Shown in pieces: positions 1 to 8,411 of a stretch of DNA of 64,000 nucleotides (positions are counted from its first letter, which is position 1; every line of letters begins with the position of its first letter). This DNA comes from Paenibacillus_AQ nitricinens. GTDB taxonomy: Bacteria > Bacillota > Bacilli > Paenibacillales > Paenibacillaceae. The translations under genes and the position numbers were made by a program. The DNA lies in the NCBI RefSeq assembly GCF_052056485.1, contig NZ_CP183948.1, positions 6,634,001 to 6,698,000 of the forward strand, written 5' to 3'. The notes below the pieces were generated by a model that worked only from the letters and a program-made list of their open reading frames with translations, had not been told where the DNA came from and did not search any database.

Positions 1-104
1 GTATCGTTCATCGCCACCGCTGATATCACTCTTGCATTGGAGGGATGGATCACATCCAGATCGCCAAAGAAATCCTCTTTTCCAAAAAGAAGCTTCCATC
101 TCAT
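1..104 (-). CDS. Partial CDS cut by the left edge, unknown function
   Basis: A reading frame starts at an ATG at 104 on the minus strand and stays open to the window edge, giving 34 residues that begin MRWKLLFGKEDFFGDLDVIH. An AAAGGA element lies just upstream, but only about 3 nt from this ATG. A second ATG at 99 in another frame is better spaced and is also open to the edge. I prefer the first frame because its acidic/hydrophobic pattern looks more protein-like than the Cys/Ser/Trp-rich alternative. No family is recognised. Confidence 0.35.
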   Translation of the reverse strand, partial: MRWKLLFGKEDFFGDLDVIHPSNARVISAVAMND

Positions 105-219
105 TATTCCTTTCTAAAACACGCCATAGTTTTGTATGCCAACATACAGATAATAAATCATTATCCTGTTATATTCTATCGTAACGATTGCCCATACCAA
201 TAACAAAGGAGAACCTTCT

Positions 220-1071
220 ATGAGATATAATTTTGACGGAAAAGGACTTACAGAAACGCCAGAGATCGTGTTTGAGAGCAATCCTCTACTAGAACTGAGC
301 ATGTACAACAACCATATTAAAGAGATTCCCGATCAACTCTTCCTTCATGATGAATTAGAGGTACTAAATTATGCGGGTAATGACATCGAACGGTTATCCG
401 AGAACATCGGTCGTTTAGTTCACTTAAGAATGCTTGATTTAGGCCATAATCGACTCAAGGTATTGCCGGAGAGTATTGGAGAACTACGGGGGTTGGATTC
501 TTTTCTATACCTAAGTAATAATCAGTTCGAGCAGCTGCCGGAGCAGCTTTGTAATCTCCAGAAACTCAAGTATCTGAATGTAACAGATAATAATCTCAAG
601 CAACTGCCTACTCTTTTAGGCGCAATGAGCAGTCTAATTGAATTGCGGCTATATTACAATCAGCTAGAAAGTCTGCCAGATTCAATCACACAAATAAAAG
701 GGCTAAGAGAGATCCATCTGTATGGTAATCAACTGGTCTTGTTACCCGAGCATTTGGGTGCTATAGAAGAACTTCGGATACTTGATTTAAATGATAATCG
801 AATCACTGAACTACCTTCATCCATCGGTAAACTAAGCAAGTTAAGAAAACTGAACCTTCGAAAAAATAAACTGAATCAGCTGCCTGAGCAAATAGGTCAA
901 TTAAGCAGCCTTGTTGAGCTTGACCTAAGAGATAATAACCTGCAAGAAATTCCGAAATCCCTTTTACAACTAGAACGATTAGAGAAACTGGATCTCAGAT
1001 GGAATCACAGCTTGAAGGAAACAGACATTTTAGAGCAATTAGAGCAAAGAGGATGTATCGTTTATAAATAA
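220..1071 (+). CDS. Leucine-rich repeat protein
   Basis: The 283-residue protein is almost entirely built of about ten leucine-rich repeats of roughly 23 residues. They run from about residue 45 to 265 and follow the pattern L..L..L.L..N.L..LP..I. There is no signal peptide, transmembrane helix or catalytic domain, so it should be a cytoplasmic protein-protein interaction scaffold. Such short bacterial LRR proteins resemble the Shoc2/Ras-suppressor class in repeat style, but their partners are generally unknown. An AAAGGAG ribosome binding site precedes the ATG by about 8 nt. It stands alone, convergent with the diguanylate cyclase gene, with only 15 bp between the stops. Family assignment is secure; function is not. 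Confidence 0.9.
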   Translation: MRYNFDGKGLTETPEIVFESNPLLELSMYNNHIKEIPDQLFLHDELEVLNYAGNDIERLSENIGRLVHLRMLDLGHNRLKVLPESIGELRGLDSFLYLSNNQFEQLPEQLCNLQKLKYLNVTDNNLKQLPTLLGAMSSLIELRLYYNQLESLPDSITQIKGLREIHLYGNQLVLLPEHLGAIEELRILDLNDNRITELPSSIGKLSKLRKLNLRKNKLNQLPEQIGQLSSLVELDLRDNNLQEIPKSLLQLERLEKLDLRWNHSLKETDILEQLEQRGCIVYK

Positions 1072-1086
1072 CAAAAAAGCCCCCTG

Positions 1087-2076
1087 TTAAAGAAGCTTTT
1101 CATTCAAATCTATGAAGTGGGTAACGCGGTTTCTCCCCTGTTCTTTAGAGGCATAGAGCGCTTGATCAGCTTTTTGCAGCAGGGTGTTTTCTGAATCGGC
1201 TGGAATAAATGTAGCTACACCAATGCTCACCGTTATCCGGCCCATTTCCCAAGTTGAATACGCGATAGACTGCCGTAAATTCTCAGCTATAGTCCTTGAC
1301 TCCGAGATGTCTGTATTAGGTAAAAGAAGTATGAATTCCTCACCGCCATATCTAGCCGCAATATCCTCTTTACGAGATTGCAGTTTCAAGATACTCGCCA
1401 TTTTCTCCAGCACATAGTCACCTGTCTGATGCCCATAGGTGTCGTTCACTTTTTTAAAATGATCAATATCTATAATACACAGCGAAAATGCTGTTTGAAC
1501 TTGGCCGTACCCTACAATTTGCTCTTCCAGCTTCTCTTGAAGAAACCTTCTATTCTTCAGCCCAGTCAGCTTATCTGTATTAGATAACTCTACTAAAACG
1601 GCATTCATCTCCAGCAGCTCGGCTTGTTTCTGTTCAATTTCTAAATGAATTCGCTTGAGCTCGGCAAGCGCCTGATCCTTTTCCCAATAAGCCACTTCTA
1701 TTTGCTTCTTGGCAGACCGAAGCTCCAGCTCATAGTCAATACGTTTTCCCATCTGTACCAGGATACAATCAATGACCTCTACACCTTCACACTCGAGCCT
1801 TCTGCCATTCAATAAATAGGGAACCGCTTTACCATCACTATCTTTCAGATTTATAAATAACTCTTCCACCTGTCCATTAAGATTAATAAAAGGATAGAAG
1901 TATGAATGAAAAATAAGCTTGTTTGCCGTAGACATGATAGATTCAAAATGCTTATGCACCAAATCAACCTGTTTATACCCCATACGGTCCAAAAACGTCT
2001 GATTTACATCCTTGATTATTCCTTCATGGGTAATAGAAACATAGCCACAAGGCGCATATCTTAATCGGTCATCCAT
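1087..2076 (-). CDS. PAS-coiled coil-GGDEF diguanylate cyclase
   Basis: The 329-residue cytosolic protein has an N-terminal PAS domain (about 8-110), a predicted coiled-coil linker (about 112-165) and a GGDEF domain (about 166-325). The active-site motif GGEEF is intact at about 244-248, and the metal-binding aspartate lies in IIDIDHFK near 203. An RxxD inhibitory site (RKED) lies five residues before GGEEF, so product inhibition by c-di-GMP is expected. The predicted reaction is 2 GTP to c-di-GMP. The gene lies 40 bp downstream of, and in the same direction as, an RsbQ-like alpha/beta hydrolase gene. Its PAS domain resembles those of RsbP-type proteins, so the hydrolase probably supplies the input signal. 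Confidence 0.93.
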   Translation of the reverse strand: MDDRLRYAPCGYVSITHEGIIKDVNQTFLDRMGYKQVDLVHKHFESIMSTANKLIFHSYFYPFINLNGQVEELFINLKDSDGKAVPYLLNGRRLECEGVEVIDCILVQMGKRIDYELELRSAKKQIEVAYWEKDQALAELKRIHLEIEQKQAELLEMNAVLVELSNTDKLTGLKNRRFLQEKLEEQIVGYGQVQTAFSLCIIDIDHFKKVNDTYGHQTGDYVLEKMASILKLQSRKEDIAARYGGEEFILLLPNTDISESRTIAENLRQSIAYSTWEMGRITVSIGVATFIPADSENTLLQKADQALYASKEQGRNRVTHFIDLNEKLL

Positions 2077-2116
2077 GATCTAAATATCCTTTCAACACAG
2101 CATAATCTCATCTAGC

Positions 2117-2911
2117 TTACGTAAGATATTCATTAATTAAAGTGATGGTCTCCTCAGGATGGCTAATGTGTGGGTAATGCCCTTTAGCCTCCATTAAACG
2201 GAAGGTACTATTATTCAAGTGTTTATGTAGATATTCTCCAGCCGCTATAGGTACGATACTGTCATCCGAGCATTGTAGAATAAGTGTAGGGATTGTAGCC
2301 TTAGGTAGATCTTCCCTATGATCTGAAAAGAACGTAACTTCTGCAAATTCCCTTGCAATAACAGGATCTGCCGAGATAAAGCTGCGCTCCAGCTCTTTCG
2401 TTAACACCGGGTCAGGGTTGTTCATAGCAAGAGGTGCCATAAAGCTAGCCCAGCCAGCGAAATTCATCTCCATCATCTCCAGAAGCTCAGTAATATCACT
2501 TTTCTCGAAGCCTCCGAAATAAGTATTCCCCTCATTTAAATAACATGAAGAAGGACCTATCATAATCATTTTATCAAAATAATCCGGCCGCTCAATCGAA
2601 GCCAGCATCCCGATCATAGAGCTAATCGAATGACCTATAAAAATAATATCTTTGAGTTCCAACGTTTCGATGACATCCAATACATCCTGTACATAGCCGT
2701 GGAGCGTATGATATTTATCTGTTGTATATGCACTTAAATCAGAGTTACCTGAGCCTACATAATCAAATAGAACGATTCGATATTTCTTCTCAAAAGAGGG
2801 CGTAATAAACTGCCACATGCTCTGGTCACACCCAAATCCATGTGCAAAAACAATGGTTCGTTCTCCTTCTCCAATCACTTTCACGTGATTCCGCGCCCTA
2901 ACATCGTTCAT
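2117..2911 (-). CDS. RsbQ-like alpha/beta hydrolase
   Basis: The 264-residue protein is an alpha/beta hydrolase with an HGFG oxyanion-hole motif near 24-27, nucleophile Ser95 in GHSIS, Asp217 (DSIVP) and His245 (GHYPH). Length and layout match B. subtilis RsbQ and its plant relatives KAI2/D14. RsbQ is needed for the energy-stress sensor RsbP, a PAS-PP2C phosphatase, and is thought to supply or process a small hydrophobic ligand for the PAS domain. Here the next gene in the operon encodes a PAS-GGDEF protein instead of a phosphatase, so the inferred role is a ligand-generating or ligand-sensing partner of a c-di-GMP synthase. The substrate is unknown. An AAGGGAG ribosome binding site lies 9 nt before the ATG. 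Confidence 0.9.
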   Translation of the reverse strand: MNDVRARNHVKVIGEGERTIVFAHGFGCDQSMWQFITPSFEKKYRIVLFDYVGSGNSDLSAYTTDKYHTLHGYVQDVLDVIETLELKDIIFIGHSISSMIGMLASIERPDYFDKMIMIGPSSCYLNEGNTYFGGFEKSDITELLEMMEMNFAGWASFMAPLAMNNPDPVLTKELERSFISADPVIAREFAEVTFFSDHREDLPKATIPTLILQCSDDSIVPIAAGEYLHKHLNNSTFRLMEAKGHYPHISHPEETITLINEYLT

Positions 2912-2981
2912 TTCATATAACTCCCTTTATAGTTAGCATTCTCTCTATTTTGAAGGGTTGGCCTGGAAATATCAAGCGCAT

Positions 2982-3018
2982 AAAAAACTCCGCTAGAGTA
3001 ATCTCTAGCGGAGTTTTT
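2982..3018. terminator. Bidirectional intrinsic terminator
   Basis: A 12-bp perfect stem (2987-2998 with 3003-3014) with a TAAT loop is flanked by an A-run on the left and a T-run on the right, so it can terminate in both directions. It lies just downstream of the minus-strand SDR gene. Confidence 0.85.
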
Positions 3019-3031
3019 ATGCTATCTAATT

Positions 3032-3793
3032 TTAGAATGCAGAAGTCCATCCCGCATCGGCAGCGAGGACTGCTCCGTTTACAAAACTGGAGTCATCGGA
3101 AGCCAGGAACAACGCAACTTGTGCGATTTCTTCGGGTGAACCCACCCGAGGAATTACAGCCTGTGTAAGTTGAGTACGGCTCATGCCGAACTCATTAATA
3201 TTTTTCATAGAAGCACTAATGTTAGTGGCAGTAGCTCCTGGTGCGATGGCATTACAACGAATGCCTTTGTTGGCATACATAAAAGCTGTATTTTTTGTCA
3301 AGCCTACTACTGCATGTTTGGAGGCAGTATAAGTTGCTCCAGCATGAGCACCACTTACGCCACCTGTAGAAGCGGTATTCACAATAACGCCCTTTCCTTT
3401 TTCGAGGAAAATAGGTAGCGCTTTACGTGTGGACCGCATTACACTTTTGGTATTGATGTCAAAGATAAGATCCCATCTCTCATCATTAATATCACCAACT
3501 GGCTCAAATCCATCCATAATACCCGCATTATTCACTAGTATATCTAGCGTTCCATATTCATTTACTGCGGTATCAATCATGTTATTGATATCTTCGACTA
3601 GAGCAACATTTACTTTTAACGCCTTAGCTACTCCACCATTACTAACGATTCCTGCTGCGACTTGTTCCGCACCTTCCAAGTTAAGATCAGCTACTATTAC
3701 TTTAGCACCTTCTTTAGCGTACAACTCTGCGATAGATTTCCCCATACCCGATGCTGCTCCGGTAACAACTGCAACTCTGTCTTGAAGTTTCAT
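3032..3793 (-). CDS. SDR-family NAD(P)-dependent oxidoreductase
   Basis: This is a classical short-chain dehydrogenase of 253 residues. It has the cofactor motif TGAASGMG at 11-18, NNAG at 88-91, catalytic Ser near 142, and the Y155-x3-K159 pair in YTASK. An acidic residue (Asp36, in VADLN) after the second strand suggests NAD(H) preference. The substrate cannot be read from the sequence; FabG-like and sugar/steroid-type SDRs look alike. The ATG follows AAAGGAG by 8 nt. The gene is divergent from a TetR-type regulator across 203 bp, and that regulator probably controls it. Confidence 0.9.
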   Translation of the reverse strand: MKLQDRVAVVTGAASGMGKSIAELYAKEGAKVIVADLNLEGAEQVAAGIVSNGGVAKALKVNVALVEDINNMIDTAVNEYGTLDILVNNAGIMDGFEPVGDINDERWDLIFDINTKSVMRSTRKALPIFLEKGKGVIVNTASTGGVSGAHAGATYTASKHAVVGLTKNTAFMYANKGIRCNAIAPGATATNISASMKNINEFGMSRTQLTQAVIPRVGSPEEIAQVALFLASDDSSFVNGAVLAADAGWTSAF

Positions 3794-3996
3794 GTTGGAA
3801 GTCTCCTTTACGTTTATCTATAATGTAAGTATTAATATATAAAATCTCTAAAACGATTAAAATTTATTCTACTTAAGTTTAATCATCTGCAATTTAACTA
3901 TCAATATACAAACGGGACACCAAATGTTCATAAATAAATATAAAGCAGGATTGTGTTGAAATAGGGTTAGAAAATAGACAGTTAGGTGGTCTTCTG

Positions 3997-4626
3997 TTGC
4001 TTAAAAATCGAAGAACAAGTAAATCGAGGAAAGAACTAAAAAATGCATTGATATTACTCATGGAAAAAAAGAATTTCCGCACCATTACGATAACCGATAT
4101 TGTTACCCTAGCCGATTTAAACCGTGGAACCTTCTATAAGCATTATCAAACCAAAGAAGAACTTCTGAATGAGTTAATTGATGATGTGCTGGAGGATTTA
4201 ATTAAGGCTTATAAAGATCCCTATCTCCATACCGATAAATTTATGGTGAGTGAGCTTACTACCTCTAGCATCAAAATTTTTGAGCATGTCGTTTCCTATT
4301 CTAATTTTTATACCATCATTGTAAATTCCAATGTTCTGCCTGGGTTTCAAAATAAGATTTGTGACATCTTAAAGGAGCTAACCAAGCAGGACTTAGTCGC
4401 GGTTAATCATACTAATAACAATATAAATATCGAATTATTTTCTAGCTATACGGCCTATGCTCTATTTGGATTAATCATGGAATGGGTAAAAGGAGGGTTC
4501 AAATATACTGCGAACCATATGGCCGAGCAGCTGATTCAAATTCTGTCTTTTAATTCACATAATGTGATCATAAAGACTTCAAATCAACCCATTAAGCAGA
4601 ATTTGCTCTCTATTAATAGCGACTAA
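3997..4626 (+). CDS. TetR/AcrR-family transcriptional regulator
   Basis: The 209-residue protein has an N-terminal TetR helix-turn-helix (about 10-55, with ITDIVTLADLNRGTFYKHYQTKEELL) and a C-terminal ligand/dimer domain of the type often seen in short-chain-alcohol or redox-linked TetR proteins. The start is a TTG, supported by AGGTGG 7 nt upstream; no nearer ATG keeps the HTH intact. It is divergent from the SDR gene and probably represses it. The 203-bp spacer is AT-rich and I see no clear palindromic operator in it. Confidence 0.88.
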   Translation: MLKNRRTSKSRKELKNALILLMEKKNFRTITITDIVTLADLNRGTFYKHYQTKEELLNELIDDVLEDLIKAYKDPYLHTDKFMVSELTTSSIKIFEHVVSYSNFYTIIVNSNVLPGFQNKICDILKELTKQDLVAVNHTNNNINIELFSSYTAYALFGLIMEWVKGGFKYTANHMAEQLIQILSFNSHNVIIKTSNQPIKQNLLSINSD

Positions 4627-4640
4627 TTATCTCAACCACC

Positions 4641-4674
4641 AAAAAACCACTCCAATGTGCTGGAGTGGCTTTTA
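4641..4674. terminator. Bidirectional intrinsic terminator
   Basis: An 8-bp stem (4647-4654 with 4661-4668) and ATGTGC loop is preceded by six As and followed by a short T-run. It serves both the plus-strand TetR gene and the minus-strand Cthe_2159-like gene. Confidence 0.85.
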
Positions 4675-4690
4675 ATATGCATTTTATAGA

Positions 4691-6730
4691 TTATGGTCTT
4701 CCTTTTCCACCACCACCGCCACCTGGGCCTTGATTGGTGTTCGCGGTGGTTACTCCGGATTCATTCAGCCAAGTTACACTACTGGTGATTTCAAACGTTA
4801 CTACTTTCGTTCCTCCAGTATACTCGCCATCCGTATACAATCCATTTGCTTCACTGCCAGTCGAGGTACCTCCCGAGTAGAGGGTGTATGATCCACCGTC
4901 TTTCAAATCAGGGGAACTCATCACGAGCGACTGATAATCTTTCGATGGAGCAAAGGTTAGGATTGTGTTTCCTTCGCTATCCTCCAGATGGACCAATGCT
5001 CCGGCCTTCTGGATCTGAGGGAACGTCATGCTGACTGCATGTTGGCTGGAGGTGTCAGACGTTGCCTGAGCCATACCCGAGCTTCCCGCGGCTATTAGAG
5101 TACCGCCACTCTGTTCAAAGCTGCCATCGTAATCGAGAGCGCCGTTTCCACCATTAGTAGGTCCGTTAACAATTACTGTACCACCGGACATCACGATAGA
5201 GCCGTTCGAATCCAATCCGTCACCTGTGGCATCGACCGTTAATGTTCCTCCGCTAATCGTGAGTACATTAGCTGCAGCATCGCTGAACTGATCCTGCTCC
5301 TGAGGGCCACCTCCTACAGTCACTTCATCATTACCTCCTGCAACATTCACTCCATCATCAGAAGAGACTACGTGAGCTTCGCCTCCGGACATCGCGATGT
5401 TCGCTCCTTCAATCCCTTCGTAGCTCTTCGTAATATCAATTTTGCCACCGGATATCGCCACCAAGGCATCCGCATGAATTCCATCGTCGCCAGTTTTGAT
5501 GTTAAATTCTCCAGCGGCTATCGCAATGTTGCTATTGCTGTGCACTGCATCATCAGCAGAATCAATGTTAAATGTTCCGTTGTTTACGCTAATATCTCCT
5601 CCAGCCTTCAACCCTTTAGTGCTTACTGTTTCGGATTCTGCCGTTGTTGATGTAGTTGACGCTTCCTGCTGTGACGCCTCCGGCATTGTCTCTGGCTTTG
5701 CTTCTGATGTCGATGTATCTGTTGTTCCTGGTGCTTGGCCACCTGTTCCTTGTCCACGATTACCTCTCATGCCCATGCCTGTCCCTGGATCACCTGTCTT
5801 CACTTCACCATTCTCGTTGCCTCCGCCTGTAACCAAGGTGTACGTTCCGCCATCGATTACAAGTGCAGTTTCCGCCTGAATTCCGTCATTGCCAGCCTGA
5901 ATATCAAACGTTCCTGCTGTGATACCAATAAAGCCTTTATCCGTTTCGGTATCATTGGTCGATTTGATTCCGTCACCTTCAGCTGTAATGCTGATACTTC
6001 CATCCTGCACAGCAACTAGATCTTTACCGACAATCCCGTCATCAGCAGCCTGAATTTCAAGGATGCCACTCATGATTTTGAGATCATCCTTGCTTGTAAT
6101 CCCATCATTATAATTAGCAGAAACAGACAGCTTCCCTGTGCCATTGATTGTTAAGTCTGCTTTACTAAAGATAGCTGCACTAGGCTCATCTGTAGTGTCA
6201 TCAGCATAGACATAAGTTGCCCCATCCGATACGGAGTTCTCTGTTCCGTCCTCCAAGGTAATGATCACTTTACCCGCTTCTTTAATATAAATTGCAGCGC
6301 TGTCACTGTCCGTAATGTTCACACCGTTCAGCACCAGATGTACAATTCCGTCATCCTGATTATTAATTACGATCTGCCCATCACTCAGCTTACCCGAAAG
6401 CACATAGGTTCCTGCTGCAGTAATCGCCACTGACCCATCTTTGGATTCAGCTCCCGCACCTTCGACAACAGCGCTCGTGCCAGCCAGGGCAATATCCGTG
6501 GATTGGTCCGCCGTCCAACTTGTATTAGAATCGTCTTCATCGAACGTTACCAAGTCCGACAGCTTAGCACCTGCCAATTGTACTTCAGTAGCAGCTCCAC
6601 TCTGGCTCAACGTTAATTCACTCGACGTAGCTTCAGACTGTGCTGTTGTATTATTATTGCTGCAAGCCGACATGAGTCCCGCACACAATAACAAAATCCC
6701 TATTTTACTGACTGTTATATAATTTTTCAT
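4691..6730 (-). CDS. Cthe_2159-like carbohydrate-binding lipoprotein
   Basis: The 679-residue protein starts with a lipoprotein signal peptide with lipobox LMSAC and lipidated Cys23, so it is exported and membrane-anchored. The mature part is a right-handed beta-helix-like series of short repeats (GDGI.A, SGG.. and I.AGTF types) resembling Cthe_2159, a beta-helix protein that binds polygalacturonate/cellulose-like glycans. A low-complexity Gly/Thr/Ser/Glu-rich linker at about residues 310-370 splits the helix, and the C-terminus is a Gly-rich tail. It is the last gene of a three-gene operon after the VTC and DUF4956 genes, a recurrent but uncharacterised combination. The inferred role is a cell-surface glycan- or polymer-binding partner of that membrane system. 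Confidence 0.85.
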   Translation of the reverse strand: MKNYITVSKIGILLLCAGLMSACSNNNTTAQSEATSSELTLSQSGAATEVQLAGAKLSDLVTFDEDDSNTSWTADQSTDIALAGTSAVVEGAGAESKDGSVAITAAGTYVLSGKLSDGQIVINNQDDGIVHLVLNGVNITDSDSAAIYIKEAGKVIITLEDGTENSVSDGATYVYADDTTDEPSAAIFSKADLTINGTGKLSVSANYNDGITSKDDLKIMSGILEIQAADDGIVGKDLVAVQDGSISITAEGDGIKSTNDTETDKGFIGITAGTFDIQAGNDGIQAETALVIDGGTYTLVTGGGNENGEVKTGDPGTGMGMRGNRGQGTGGQAPGTTDTSTSEAKPETMPEASQQEASTTSTTAESETVSTKGLKAGGDISVNNGTFNIDSADDAVHSNSNIAIAAGEFNIKTGDDGIHADALVAISGGKIDITKSYEGIEGANIAMSGGEAHVVSSDDGVNVAGGNDEVTVGGGPQEQDQFSDAAANVLTISGGTLTVDATGDGLDSNGSIVMSGGTVIVNGPTNGGNGALDYDGSFEQSGGTLIAAGSSGMAQATSDTSSQHAVSMTFPQIQKAGALVHLEDSEGNTILTFAPSKDYQSLVMSSPDLKDGGSYTLYSGGTSTGSEANGLYTDGEYTGGTKVVTFEITSSVTWLNESGVTTANTNQGPGGGGGGKGRP

Positions 6731-6754
6731 ATTCCATCCATCCTTTCGGTCATT

Positions 6755-7435
6755 TTAATAGTCATTTACAGTGGGAGTCATGGTTAACGAGAGATCTAGA
6801 TTCCCATTTCGAGTACGGATCGCATCCAGGAACTCCTTCTGGTTCACAGCCTCACTCAGCGTAACGGAGTAGACCAGTTCATATAAACTGCCAAGCTCAG
6901 TCGTTCTAATCTTCTTAAGCTCATACCCTACATTAAATGTATTGAAAACTTCTGCGAAGGCTTCTTCATACCCCAGACTCTCTGGAATAGTTACCTTTAG
7001 TGTTTTTTGCGATGTTGTTCTTACCCCAAAATTAGTCCGATTAAGAATAAACATCAGGGCGCACAGAATAAGGGTAAACAACACCGCGTATCCGAAAGAA
7101 CCTACCCCGCAGGCAAGTCCTGATGCCATGGTGAACAATACAAAGGTGATATCCTTCGGATCGCCAGGCGCACTTCTGAACCGAATGATGGAGAATGCTC
7201 CGGCAAGACTGAAGGCTCTGGCAACATTACTGCCAATAAGCAGAATGATGATGGCCACAATTACGGGCAGCAGTACCATCGTGAGTGTGAAGCTTTGCGA
7301 ATACCCGCCGGAATTTGTCTTCATATAGGTGTAGCTAATGATCCCGCCAAGGGCGATAGCTATAAAAATAGTTAGAATTGCGTTGGTAAACGTTAGCTCT
7401 GTACTCGTTGCTACGGTAAATAATGAATCAAGCAT
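6755..7435 (-). CDS. DUF4956 membrane protein
   Basis: The 226-residue protein has about four transmembrane helices in the N-terminal 130 residues and a soluble C-terminal domain with an ACT-like strand/helix pattern. This matches the DUF4956 family, whose biochemical role is unknown. I start it at the ATG at 7435, 8 nt after GGGGGAG; a GTG at 7444 is too close to that site. The start overlaps the end of the VTC gene by 8 bp, indicating translational coupling. DUF4956 genes typically sit next to VTC-domain genes, so the pair may act as one membrane complex. Confidence 0.9.
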   Translation of the reverse strand: MLDSLFTVATSTELTFTNAILTIFIAIALGGIISYTYMKTNSGGYSQSFTLTMVLLPVIVAIIILLIGSNVARAFSLAGAFSIIRFRSAPGDPKDITFVLFTMASGLACGVGSFGYAVLFTLILCALMFILNRTNFGVRTTSQKTLKVTIPESLGYEEAFAEVFNTFNVGYELKKIRTTELGSLYELVYSVTLSEAVNQKEFLDAIRTRNGNLDLSLTMTPTVNDY

Positions 7436-8171
7436 AAAGAGCACTCCCCCGATCTGTTTTACTGTTCTTCAGCATTTTTTTATATTCATTACCGTATTTG
7501 GAGAAGCTTGTACGGTACATTTGATGCTCTGAGAGCATTTTTGCTAACCAGACCGGAATCGTATTTTCAGCCTTTACTTCCATCAGCCACTGACCCGGCT
7601 CTAGTAATGGTTCGCCATAAACGCCATGCTCCATCTTGAGATCGTACCGCCGACTTCGGATATTCGTATCGAACGTGATTCTTAAATCACGATTATTTTT
7701 ACAAAACAACGCTTTGCGGTCATAAGACAGATACACTTTAGGCTGCAATTCATATCGCGTTAAAAAGTATTTAATCTCTTCAATCACCTGTTTGTTCATG
7801 TAGTCCTCGAATTCTGGCTCCCTGCCTGTGGCAACAAAAGCATAAGCCTCGTCCAATTTGAGCGACGTTCTTCTTTTATTCACCAGCCCGAACACCTTCT
7901 TCTTGATTTCCAGATAAACCTTTGTATCTTGATTTGGCACACCGTAAGCTCTTAAACGCAGCTTCTCTTTGTACTTCGGCTTCGCAAGACTGTTACGAAT
8001 CAGCGTATTGTGCGCAGTATCATAATATAAGTTGGTTATGGAATAAAACTCATGCTGCTTGTTGAAATCGTCTAGCTCCATGTATTCAAGTAATTGGTTA
8101 TAAAATTTATAGTAGGCTTCGTTATCCAGTAAATATTTGTTCTCATAACGGTTGAATACCTCAATCGCCAT
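7428..8171 (-). CDS. VTC-domain protein, putative polyphosphate polymerase
   Basis: The 247-residue soluble protein matches the VTC domain of the triphosphate-tunnel-metalloenzyme fold, the catalytic domain of yeast Vtc4 that makes polyphosphate from ATP. The basic and acidic strands expected to line the tunnel are visible: KLRLRAYG, YLEIKKK, NKRRT, SYDRKAL, RITFD, LMEVKAE and SFSKYGNEY. Bacterial VTC proteins are mostly annotated by homology only. It is the first gene of an operon with DUF4956 and a beta-helix lipoprotein, divergent from a two-component system. Its promoter carries the 18-base box described at 8236-8253. Confidence 0.88.
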   Translation of the reverse strand: MAIEVFNRYENKYLLDNEAYYKFYNQLLEYMELDDFNKQHEFYSITNLYYDTAHNTLIRNSLAKPKYKEKLRLRAYGVPNQDTKVYLEIKKKVFGLVNKRRTSLKLDEAYAFVATGREPEFEDYMNKQVIEEIKYFLTRYELQPKVYLSYDRKALFCKNNRDLRITFDTNIRSRRYDLKMEHGVYGEPLLEPGQWLMEVKAENTIPVWLAKMLSEHQMYRTSFSKYGNEYKKMLKNSKTDRGSALYA

Positions 8172-8220
8172 ATGGGATCATTCCTTTCTGTTTATCGTTG
8201 TCTCTTGTGCTTATGAATGT

Positions 8221-8253
8221 ATCTTAGATCCCAAACCTTTAATGAATCTTAAA
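8221..8253 (-). promoter_or_regulatory. Putative response-regulator box and promoter of the VTC operon
   Basis: On the minus strand the 18-mer TTTAAGATTCATTAAAGG (8253-8236) contains two half-sites with an 11-bp period. A -10-like TAAGAT lies at 8226-8221, 27 nt from the first base of the box. The position where a -35 would lie (AGATTC) is poor and falls inside the box, as in promoters activated by OmpR-class regulators. It matches 15 of 18 bases of the box at 8412. Confidence 0.6.
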
Positions 8254-8411
8254 TGGTTTTACATCCCACTAACAGAGGTGTAAATCGTAACTGCGGTGAA
8301 TGTTGGACTTTCGCAGACAAAGGGGGACGCTATTGCTCCTACAGTTCCAAAATTCCCCTCCGTTACTTGCCACCTGTTCAATTTTCACAATACAGTTCTA
8401 TACCAACCTTC

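Noticed and set aside
5496..5879. Long plus-strand ORFs opposite the Cthe_2159-like gene
   Set aside because: They are mirror images of a GC-rich repetitive coding sequence, lack ribosome binding sites and have Ser/Pro/Ala/Val bias typical of antisense shadows.
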